Shown here: one piece after another, positions 45,680 to 52,622 of the stretch
Layout of the letters: each line of letters opens with the position of its first letter
How positions within the stretch are numbered: the stretch's first letter is position 1
From: Comamonadaceae bacterium UBA4962
Lineage (GTDB): Bacteria; Pseudomonadota; Gammaproteobacteria; Burkholderiales; Burkholderiaceae_C
Assembly (NCBI GenBank): GCA_002397315.1
Contig: DHAE01000015.1
Coordinates: 1-64,000, forward strand
Length of the DNA: 64,000 nt
Reading direction: 5' to 3'
The notes under the pieces: model-generated
Told to the model about the DNA's origin: nothing
Seen by the model: the letters and a program-made list of their open reading frames with translations, nothing else
Databases searched by the model: none
Made by a program: the position numbers and the translations under genes

Positions 45680-46777
45680 ATGGAAAACGCTCGCGCCATC
45701 GAAGCCGATGCCGTGGTCATCGGCGCGGGGCCCGTGGGGCTCTTCCAGGTGTTCCAGCTCGGCCTGCAGGGCATCGCCGCGCACGTGATCGACGCCCTGC
45801 CGCATGTCGGCGGCCAGTGCGCCGAGCTCTACGCCGACAAACCCATCTACGACATTCCGGGGGTGCCCATGTGCACCGGCCGCGAGCTGGTGACCTTGCT
45901 GACCCGGCAGATCGCGCCGTTCTCGCCGCAACTGCACCTCTCCCAGCGCGTCGAAACGCTGCAGCCCGCGCCGGACGGCGGCTTCCTGCTTACCACCGAT
46001 GCCGGCACCACGCTGCATGCAGGCACCGTGTTCATCGCCGCTGGCGTGGGCGCCTTCGTGCCGCGCACGCTCAAGATCGACGGCATCGAACGCTTCCACG
46101 GCACCCAGGTGTTCCACCACGACGCGCCGGCCGACACCGCCGGCCGCCATGTGGTGGTGCACGGCGGGGAAGACACGGCCGTGGCCCGCGCCATCGCCTG
46201 CGCCGGGCCCGGCCCGCAGGCCGCCGCGAGCGTGACGCTGCTCTACCGGCGCGATGCCTTCCAGGCGCCGCCGGACGCGCTCGCCCGGCTGCAGGCACTG
46301 CGTGCGGAAGGCCGCATCCGTGTGGTGGTGGGCCAGGCCACGGCCATCGAAACCGAAAGCGCGCCAGGGGGCGACGGACACGGTCCGGAGCGCCTGGCCG
46401 CCTTGCGCATTCTGGCCGCCGACGGCACCGAGCAGCGCCTGCCCACGGAAGTCCTGCTGCTGTGCCTCGGCGTCTCACCGCGGCTCGGCCCGATCGCGGA
46501 TTGGGGGCTGGCGCTGGAGCGCAAGCAGGTGGTGGTGGACACGGCCGCGTACTCCGTGGGCGTGCCAGGCCTGTATGCCGTCGGAGACATCAACACCTAC
46601 CCCGGCAAACGCAAGCTCATTCTCTGCGGCTTCCACGAGGCCACGCTCGCCGCCTTCGCGGCCGCAGAATATCTGGCGGATGCGCCCGTCGCGCTGCAGT
46701 ACACGACCACCAGCAGCCGCCTGCACGAGCGGCTGGGCGTCGCCGCCGCTCCGGCGCGCCCCCCGGCCAGCGCCTGA
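45680..46777 (+). CDS. Ferredoxin-NADP reductase (thioredoxin-reductase-like type)
   Basis: 365 residues. FAD site AVVIGAGPVGLFQVFQLGLQG, then PHVGGQCAELYADKPIYDIPG, a second dinucleotide fold with HVVVHGGEDTAVARA, and GLYAVGDINTYPGKRKLILCGFHEA. It lacks the redox CxxC of thioredoxin reductase, as expected of TrxB-like FNRs. It would reduce the adjacent ferredoxin with NADPH. The ATG at 45680 is used rather than the overlapping GTG at 45677. Confidence 0.88.
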   Translation: MENARAIEADAVVIGAGPVGLFQVFQLGLQGIAAHVIDALPHVGGQCAELYADKPIYDIPGVPMCTGRELVTLLTRQIAPFSPQLHLSQRVETLQPAPDGGFLLTTDAGTTLHAGTVFIAAGVGAFVPRTLKIDGIERFHGTQVFHHDAPADTAGRHVVVHGGEDTAVARAIACAGPGPQAAASVTLLYRRDAFQAPPDALARLQALRAEGRIRVVVGQATAIETESAPGGDGHGPERLAALRILAADGTEQRLPTEVLLLCLGVSPRLGPIADWGLALERKQVVVDTAAYSVGVPGLYAVGDINTYPGKRKLILCGFHEATLAAFAAAEYLADAPVALQYTTTSSRLHERLGVAAAPARPPASA

Positions 46778-46835
46778 CGACGGCGGACCACTGGCGGCTG
46801 CCGCCACCGGGCAGCAATCCGGGTCCCCACAAGGC

Positions 46836-46873
46836 GAAATCCCCCTGCAGTCCAAGACCTGCAAGGGGATTTC
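46836..46873. terminator. Bidirectional hairpin between the FNR gene and the TOMM operon
   Basis: GAAATCCCC pairs with GGGGATTTC, continued by TGCAG/CTGCA after a C-A mismatch, with an eight-base loop. It lies in the 205-base gap between convergent genes. The rest of this gap holds a T-rich run on the plus strand (near 46911-46925) and nothing else recognisable. Confidence 0.55.
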
Positions 46874-46982
46874 TGCCCCGCGCCATCCCCCTCCCAGGCG
46901 TGGCACGGTTTTTTCTTCTTCTTGTTATCGAGGCGATGGACTCGCTTCTCCTCCCCGGCCTCGTGGCCGTGTACTTGGTTGA

Positions 46983-47321
46983 TCAATCAGCGATGACGCG
47001 CAGTGCAGCCCCCACCCGGTGGGCGTGGTTGCACATCCTTCCCAGATCGCGCAGGAAGTCGCCCAGCGGAGTGAACGGCAGGCGGCGCATCACGCGGTCG
47101 CATTCGGTGCTCCAGCGCAGCAGCTCGGGGCCTTCCACCTGCATTTCGGCAGGTTCCCCGTGGTAGTGCCGCCAGAACGCGGACAGGTGGCCCTCTTCGG
47201 ACGCCGCGCCCATGACATGCTGGTAATACGATTCCCACAGGGATTGCGGCTGCCACAATGCGCCCGCCGTGACGCGACGGCCGGCCCGGTCGGCTTCGGA
47301 TGCGAGGGTGACGCACCTCAT
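46983..47321 (-). CDS. Hypothetical protein, last gene of the TOMM operon
   Basis: 112 residues from the ATG at 47321, which has GGGAGG about seven bases upstream. It overlaps the preceding small frame by four bases (ATGA). The sequence is Trp/His/Arg-rich and soluble (LWESYYQHVMGAASEEGHLSAF, then FLRDLGRMCNHAHRVGAALRV). No known family is recognised. Its place and coupling suggest it belongs to the FHA/YcaO/kinase cluster, perhaps as a small regulatory or immunity factor; that is only positional. Confidence 0.6.
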   Translation of the reverse strand: MRCVTLASEADRAGRRVTAGALWQPQSLWESYYQHVMGAASEEGHLSAFWRHYHGEPAEMQVEGPELLRWSTECDRVMRRLPFTPLGDFLRDLGRMCNHAHRVGAALRVIAD

Positions 47322-47449
47322 GCCCGGCCTCCCGCCGCGTAGGAGCGGCACACCGCGCCCGTCCGCTCCCGGGCGATGCGGGCGCTTGCGGTGGCAGCGG
47401 CCTCCGGCAAGGTGGCGCCGACAGTTGCCGGGGTGGAAGATTGCTGCAT
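47318..47449 (-). CDS. Possible 43-residue small protein coupled to the 112-residue gene
   Basis: The frame opens at an ATG at 47449 (MQQSSTPATVGATLPEAAAT...) and its TGA overlaps the next start. It is rich in Ser, Thr and Ala, with one Cys. There is no strong ribosome site, so it may be a chance frame; the ATGA overlap and the empty gap around it are the reasons to list it. No family is recognised. Confidence 0.35.
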   Translation of the reverse strand: MQQSSTPATVGATLPEAAATASARIARERTGAVCRSYAAGGRA

Positions 47450-47544
47450 GGCCGGGGCTCTATCGATGGGTTCAGGTGGCGTCCGCTGTCTGCGGCGATA
47501 CCCGTAATCTAAAGAAGCCCCGTGCAAAGGCCAATTACATCGAA

Positions 47545-48498
47545 TTACAACCCGGGCGCCTTCCAGTCGCCTTCCGGGCGGCCGCACTTGCGGATGTGGA
47601 AGGAGTAATCGCCGAAACGCACCTCGCCCCGCCGGCGCTCCACCACCGCCAGCGCGGAGCCCAGCCCGTTCTGCACCTGCCGCCGGGCGCGGAACAGCTG
47701 GATGTTCAGGTAGGGCACGTCCACCCCCAGCATGCGGGCGAGCGTCTCGATGCCGAGCCAGCCCTGGCTCGACAGTGGCAGCCCCCGCTGCGCATCCTGC
47801 AGGCGCTGCCTCGCCAGCGTCACCAGGGTGTAATGGTGGATGCGCTCGCCCAGGGACAGCGTCTGCGCGCCGACGTGGACTTCCAGGCAGACGTGTTCCT
47901 CGTCCTGGCTGAGGTCGAAATCGAACACCGGGGCCGCGAGGGTCGGCGAGGTGGTCATGCGCGGCAGGTCCTGGGTGACGCCGAAGTCCTCGCAGAGCAC
48001 GAACTCCCAGTGCCGGCCGCCCGCCTGCACCACATGGCCGTCGAGCAGCGGCACCACGTGGTCCATGCGGTCCCACCACCAGCGCCCCTCCGACTGGAAC
48101 ACGTTCGACTCGGCCGCAGACGGATCGGGCAGCAGGTTTTCCTGCATGTCGAGCACGCGGAGCACCTTGTCGCCCTCCAGCGGCCAGAGGCCCGTCTTCG
48201 GGCAGGAGGTGTCCACCATCTGCCAGACGGCGGTGGACGACGTGCCGAAGCGGATTTCCGCGCCCATGGCGAGCGGGTGCCAGTGCCCGGGCGGCAGGCG
48301 ACGCCCGTCCATCAGGGTGCCGTTGCGGCTCTGGTCGCTGATCTCCCACTGAGTGCCGGACCAGCGCACCAGCGCATGCAGTTTGGAGACGTCGGATTCC
48401 TGCAGTACGGTGCGGCACGAATCGGGATGCCGGCCGAAGGTATGCAGGGGGCGGAGCACGATGCTCCGGCCGCTCGGAAGGTTGTGCAAGATCGCCAT
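47545..48498 (-). CDS. FHA-domain protein with C-terminal helical/winged-helix-like region
   Basis: 317 residues. The N-terminal FHA domain (about 10-95) has the phosphothreonine-binding landmarks GRHP (22-25), SKLH (38-41) and SRNGT (57-61). The C-terminal part (about 210-310) contains a helical segment RLQDAQRGLPLSSQGWLGIE and QLFRARRQVQNGLG, resembling a DNA-binding winged helix, though this is by eye. In the same transcription unit as a Ser/Thr kinase, it probably reads that kinase's phosphorylation. It starts 24 bases after the YcaO gene. Confidence 0.82.
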   Translation of the reverse strand: MAILHNLPSGRSIVLRPLHTFGRHPDSCRTVLQESDVSKLHALVRWSGTQWEISDQSRNGTLMDGRRLPPGHWHPLAMGAEIRFGTSSTAVWQMVDTSCPKTGLWPLEGDKVLRVLDMQENLLPDPSAAESNVFQSEGRWWWDRMDHVVPLLDGHVVQAGGRHWEFVLCEDFGVTQDLPRMTTSPTLAAPVFDFDLSQDEEHVCLEVHVGAQTLSLGERIHHYTLVTLARQRLQDAQRGLPLSSQGWLGIETLARMLGVDVPYLNIQLFRARRQVQNGLGSALAVVERRRGEVRFGDYSFHIRKCGRPEGDWKAPGL

Positions 48499-48522
48499 CG
48501 TGCTCGTCGGAACGCTTTCAAA

Positions 48523-50748
48523 TCAGACGTGCAGGGGCCATGGATTCAGGTGATCCTCGTGCCGCGGAACATCGCGCCAGCCCATCTGGACAGGCACTCG
48601 GTAGAGCCGCGGGTTCGCAAGCTCCGGCCAGATGTGGCAGGCACCGGGCAACACGGTCCTGATGGTATGCAGCGGAATGTCGGGACGCGTGTAGTCATGC
48701 ACCACCACTTCCATGCCGCAACCCCGGGCGGCCGCCACGCAGTGCGCGATGTCCGCCCGTAGGCCGCCGCCCTCACGGGCGAGTGCAAGGTCGCGCATGC
48801 CGCGCCGGGCCGCTCCGTCATTGCGCGCATTGGGCCACAGAAACGCCGGGGATGCATCGCGCAGGCCATTCCAGTGTGACGGCAACGTCTTGCCCACGGC
48901 CACGAGCTGCACCAGCTCCGTCAGGGCGCGCTCGCAGGCCATGGCCACGTCGAGGCTGCAGCCGAAGCCGAGCGCCCAGTCGCCACCGCGGTGCCGCCCA
49001 ACGGCCGCCACCACGGGGATGCCCAGATCGTGGGTCAGGTCGAGCAGCCAGAACGTCCAGTCGGGCCCGAGCGTGCGCTGCACCAGCCGGACGTATCCGG
49101 CCGGCACGGCCTCTTCCGCAACCGCCGGCATCGGCAGTTCGTTGTACCACCAGATCGCCGTCGCATCCCGTTCGACCACTTCCAGCAGGCCTTGCAGGAT
49201 CGCCTCTTCGGGGCAGTTGCCGGCGGCGCAGCCGTTGGAGTTCCAGGCGCCGTGGCGGGCCCATCGGTCCGGCGCACCCAGATAGCACTGGGCATGCGGA
49301 AGAAAGCACGGCGCTTCGCGCGTCAATGACCAGGCCGGCGTCCAGGCCAGCGGCTCCTCCAGGGCATGGGGCACGAAACGGCGCACGCGGTCGTCTTGCG
49401 GCCCCGTCCCGGCGGCAGCTCGCGCACGCTGTCGGTCGCTGATGAACACCAGCGCCTGCGGGCCGAAAGCCGGCGCGGGCAGCTCGTCGCGGAGGGCCAC
49501 CGTGCAGGGCTCGTCGCCCTGCCAGCCCGCGGCGTAGCGCTCCACGGCCTCGCACAACGCACTGGCCTGCGCCTGTGCGGGCGTCATGCCCTTGCCCAGG
49601 CACCAGCGGGCCGCGGCCGGCATGCCGTCCGCTCCGTCCGCGGCATGGAAGGCGCTGCGGAAGACGGTGACGGTTCCGGCCTGCGGCAGGGGCAGCAGCG
49701 TGCACTCCGTGACCACGCCCGCCACGCCGTCGACGCACGGCAGCAGCGCCCGCACGGTGGCGTCGGGCGGAACGGTGCGCGACCCTCCGCGCGCGCCCGG
49801 CAGCGCCTGCACGGGGCCCGGGCGCACCGGGCGGCGCGCCTGGCGGGCCATCCACTCCGGGTCGCCGCAGTGGGCGCACTGCGGCCGCCGCGGCGCGGCG
49901 CTCCAGCGCAGCGCTCCGCCCTGCTCCGCAACGTCCCAGGCTGCGAACCGGCCGGGAACGGCGTCGGCCAGCAGTTGCCGTGCAGCGGCCTGCGCCCTCT
50001 CCTGCCACCCGGTCCACAGCGAAGCATCCCGGGCCAGCGGCACCAGCCCGTGCGAGCCGGGCACCTCCCGTGCCAGCCAGCTCCGGCCGGGGTGGTTGCG
50101 GCGCAGCCGGTGCATGAAGCAGTGCCAGCACGGGCCGGGCCCACCGGAGCGCAGCAGCGGGCCCACCAGGGCCTGCGCACCTGCCAGGCGTACCGGCAGC
50201 CACCAGCGTGCGCGGCCGGAGCGGCAGGCATCGTCCCAGGCAGCTTCGAGCCGCGGATCGAAATAATCGTCGCAGACCAGCACGTCCGCGCCGCCGGCCT
50301 CCGCGATCTCCGTCCAGCGGTCCGGGCCGATTCCCGCGCCTTCTTCGCCGGTCGCCTTCCAGGCAGCGAGCATTCCAGGCTGGCTGCACCACAGCGAGAC
50401 GCTTCCGGCCGCGCCGTCGATGCGTACCGGCCCGGTCCGGACGTCCGGCAGGAACCAGCCGGGGTCTTCCGTACCCGCGGGGAGCACGCACCCCTGCCGT
50501 GCCAGCGATTCCAGCGCCAGCAGGAGGCCCGGCAGGTGGCGCGCATCGCCGCCCGCCGCGCACCAGGCAGCGGGCGAAAGCCCGCCCTCGACCAGCCCGC
50601 CGAGAACGGCGGCTTCCGCGAACGGCAGTTGCAGCGCCCCGGCTTCTTCCACGAGCACGACCCCGGGGGGCAGGGATGCCGCCTGCGGCGCGCGCAGCAC
50701 GGAACGGAACCGGGGATGCCAGCGGGGTACGGTGTGGAACCAGTCCAT
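48523..50748 (-). CDS. Fused TOMM cyclodehydratase (E1-like/RRE partner domain + YcaO)
   Basis: 741 residues. The N-terminal half (about 1-320) is the TOMM docking domain: an N-terminal leader-binding region, and zinc cysteines C207xxC210 and C291xxC294. The C-terminal half (about 325-741) is the YcaO ATP-dependent cyclodehydratase with SALCEAVERY (396-405), the N503...E525xxER block ending LLEVVERDA, and a proline-containing tail (NPWPLHV). Together these convert Cys/Ser/Thr of a precursor peptide to azolines. No separate dehydrogenase gene to make azoles lies nearby. Gap of 72 bases from the methyltransferase. Confidence 0.9.
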   Translation of the reverse strand: MDWFHTVPRWHPRFRSVLRAPQAASLPPGVVLVEEAGALQLPFAEAAVLGGLVEGGLSPAAWCAAGGDARHLPGLLLALESLARQGCVLPAGTEDPGWFLPDVRTGPVRIDGAAGSVSLWCSQPGMLAAWKATGEEGAGIGPDRWTEIAEAGGADVLVCDDYFDPRLEAAWDDACRSGRARWWLPVRLAGAQALVGPLLRSGGPGPCWHCFMHRLRRNHPGRSWLAREVPGSHGLVPLARDASLWTGWQERAQAAARQLLADAVPGRFAAWDVAEQGGALRWSAAPRRPQCAHCGDPEWMARQARRPVRPGPVQALPGARGGSRTVPPDATVRALLPCVDGVAGVVTECTLLPLPQAGTVTVFRSAFHAADGADGMPAAARWCLGKGMTPAQAQASALCEAVERYAAGWQGDEPCTVALRDELPAPAFGPQALVFISDRQRARAAAGTGPQDDRVRRFVPHALEEPLAWTPAWSLTREAPCFLPHAQCYLGAPDRWARHGAWNSNGCAAGNCPEEAILQGLLEVVERDATAIWWYNELPMPAVAEEAVPAGYVRLVQRTLGPDWTFWLLDLTHDLGIPVVAAVGRHRGGDWALGFGCSLDVAMACERALTELVQLVAVGKTLPSHWNGLRDASPAFLWPNARNDGAARRGMRDLALAREGGGLRADIAHCVAAARGCGMEVVVHDYTRPDIPLHTIRTVLPGACHIWPELANPRLYRVPVQMGWRDVPRHEDHLNPWPLHV

Positions 50749-50820
50749 GGGAATCAGGCGTATCGAAAAAGACCAGAGGCCGGGGCGGCACCGGTGAGGG
50801 TCCGCCGCGGTTTCAGCGGC

Positions 50821-51786
50821 TCAGGGCTGCTGCAGATCGAAGCAGGCCACGGCATAGGGTACGTGGCCGTGGCGTGCACGGAAGTCGCCTTCGAGGCGCT
50901 GATGCGCCTCCGAGAAGTGCCCGAACGGCTCCCATTGCCGAAACATGCGGAATCCCGAGTCCAGGGGCGCGAGTTCCTCGGCACGGCCGAAGCCGGTGGT
51001 CACGGGAAGGACCGCCGGCCCGGCCTGCAACGCGGCGATCGGCACGAAATCGCGGTGCAGGTAGTCGATCACCACCCGGCAGCCGCAACCTTCCCGGCGC
51101 GCGCGTGCGGCCAGCGCACGCAGCATGTCGGGCACGGCGGCCGGCGGGACGTAGGGCGCGACCCCCTCGACGAGCACGAGGCACCGGTGGCCGGCCCGCC
51201 AGGGCACGGCGTCGAGCCACGCGGGATCCTGCAATCCGCAGGCCACCAGGAGGCTGGCCGGCTGGCTGGCATGCAGGGCTCCGGAGACATCGCCACTACC
51301 AGTGCCACTACCACTACCACTGGCGCAACCGCCGCCGTTCGCCGGTGCAGCCAGCGCGTGGTGCCACAGCAGCCGGCGCAGCGCGATCACGTCGGGCAGG
51401 TCCACGTCGATCCATGCCGGCCCGCCGCCATCGCCACCCTTGCACTCGGGCGCAAGGCGGCCCTGGCGGGTGCACAGCCCGACGCCGATGCTCGCCACGG
51501 CGAAGACGTCGTACCGCGCGCAGGCTTCGCGCGCCGCATCGTCGAAGAGGCGGCTGCGCAGCACCACCGCGCGCACCAGCGACGCGTCCTGGCCCGCTCG
51601 GCGCAGGTCCCAGGGGCATTGCGCCAGCAGGCGCTCGGCCCAGGGGTCGGCCCAGCCGGCATCGACCTGGCGCGCGAGCGGCGATGCGCGCGCGCCCAGG
51701 GTCAGGGCCAGGGTGGCAGAACTGCCGCGCAGCGCCTGCCACGCGGTCTCCAGCACTGCGGGCGCCGCGGGCTCCGGCTTGGGCAC
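50821..51786 (-). CDS. LCMT-type SAM-dependent methyltransferase of the TOMM cluster
   Basis: 321 residues starting at GTG 51786 (TTG at 51789 is equally possible; no ATG). Leucine-carboxyl-methyltransferase/PKS O-methyltransferase features: RSRLFDDA, ASIGVGLCTRQ, WIDVDLPDVIALRRLLW (about 125-141) and LVLVEGVAPYVP. A Gly-Ser low-complexity stretch (ASGSGSGTGSGDVSG, about 155-168) comes from tandem GGTAGT-like hexamers. By context it may methylate the modified peptide, for example its terminal carboxylate. It starts 12 bases after the precursor stop. Confidence 0.82.
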   Translation of the reverse strand: MPKPEPAAPAVLETAWQALRGSSATLALTLGARASPLARQVDAGWADPWAERLLAQCPWDLRRAGQDASLVRAVVLRSRLFDDAAREACARYDVFAVASIGVGLCTRQGRLAPECKGGDGGGPAWIDVDLPDVIALRRLLWHHALAAPANGGGCASGSGSGTGSGDVSGALHASQPASLLVACGLQDPAWLDAVPWRAGHRCLVLVEGVAPYVPPAAVPDMLRALAARARREGCGCRVVIDYLHRDFVPIAALQAGPAVLPVTTGFGRAEELAPLDSGFRMFRQWEPFGHFSEAHQRLEGDFRARHGHVPYAVACFDLQQP

Positions 51787-51798
51787 CAAGGCTGCGCT

Positions 51799-52593
51799 TC
51801 AGCAGGTGAACGGGTAGGCGCTGCCGGTGTTGTTGTAGGAGGTCAGGGAGATCGGCCAGAAATCCTGTGCCTCGGGCGCGTTCGGGTAGTTCAGCACGAT
51901 GCGGTTCTTGATCGGCTGGCCGCTGGCGTCGTGCTGGTTCCACGCGCCCTTGGCCGCGTCCCAGGTCAGTGCGGGATGGGCCTTGAAGCGCAGGGAGAAG
52001 TTGAACGGGTTGTTGTAGCCCAGCCACTGGCTCAGCACCGGGGCTGCATCGGCGCAGTCCGGGTTCAGCAGTTCGTCGCGGAATTCCTTCGACTGCCACG
52101 CGAGGGCGATGGCGCGCAGCACCACGCCACCGAAGGCCAGCAGCGAGCCCGGATCGCCGCCGGGAATGCCCAGGCCCGTGGGCAGCGCGCCACCCACCAT
52201 GCCGGGCTGCACGGGCTCCGCGCACACGTCGACGGTCGCACCCATGAGCGTGGGGAACAGCTGGTAGTAGCTGGCCAGCGCCTCGGCGGCGCGGTCGGCG
52301 GGGGCTTCGGGGAACACGATCTCGAAGGCGTCGTCGAGGCCGATCCAGCCACCCGTGAGTTCGGGCTTCCAGAGCGTGCGGTCCTTCGGGTCGCTGCTGC
52401 GCTCCAGCGCCACGTCGAGCCAGGGCCACAGGGTCTTCAGGCCGAAATCCTCGGCCAGCAGCTTCTGGATGTCCGTCTGCGCGAGCAGGCGGTCCCGGTA
52501 TTCGGGCTCGTACCAGGATTTGGCGATGGCGCGCAGATAGGCCAGGCGGAATTCCAGCAAGGGGTCGCCGGGTTGCTGGTGATTGGAACTCAT
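51799..52593 (-). CDS. TOMM precursor with duplicated nitrile-hydratase-leader-like domains
   Basis: 264 residues. Residues 19-36 (LRAIAKSWYEPEYRDRLL...) resemble nitrile hydratase alpha-type leader peptides, and 159-176 (LRAIALAWQSKEFRDELL) repeat them closely. EIVFPEAP (91-98) and RIVLNYPNAP (231-240) match similarly, so the whole protein is two tandem copies of one ~125-residue domain. It ends SYNNTGSAYPFTC, with Ser, Thr and terminal Cys available for cyclisation. It recalls proteins I know as the BMA_0021/BMA_0022 TOMM family; the name is from memory. The start has GGGAGGA upstream. It lies between the kinase and the methyltransferase. Confidence 0.8.
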   Translation of the reverse strand: MSSNHQQPGDPLLEFRLAYLRAIAKSWYEPEYRDRLLAQTDIQKLLAEDFGLKTLWPWLDVALERSSDPKDRTLWKPELTGGWIGLDDAFEIVFPEAPADRAAEALASYYQLFPTLMGATVDVCAEPVQPGMVGGALPTGLGIPGGDPGSLLAFGGVVLRAIALAWQSKEFRDELLNPDCADAAPVLSQWLGYNNPFNFSLRFKAHPALTWDAAKGAWNQHDASGQPIKNRIVLNYPNAPEAQDFWPISLTSYNNTGSAYPFTC

Positions 52594-52622
52594 TGGTTGT
52601 CCTCCCTCTTTCAATCAATCGG

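Noticed and set aside
46597..46986. Lysine-rich minus-strand frame of about 129 codons in the gap after the TOMM operon
   Set aside because: It covers the hairpin and the end of the ferredoxin reductase gene on the opposite strand; no ribosome site or family features.
51300..51325. Short tandem repeats considered as a CRISPR-like array
   Set aside because: Hexamer repeats are inside a coding frame, with no spacers; no direct-repeat/spacer pattern occurs anywhere in the window.
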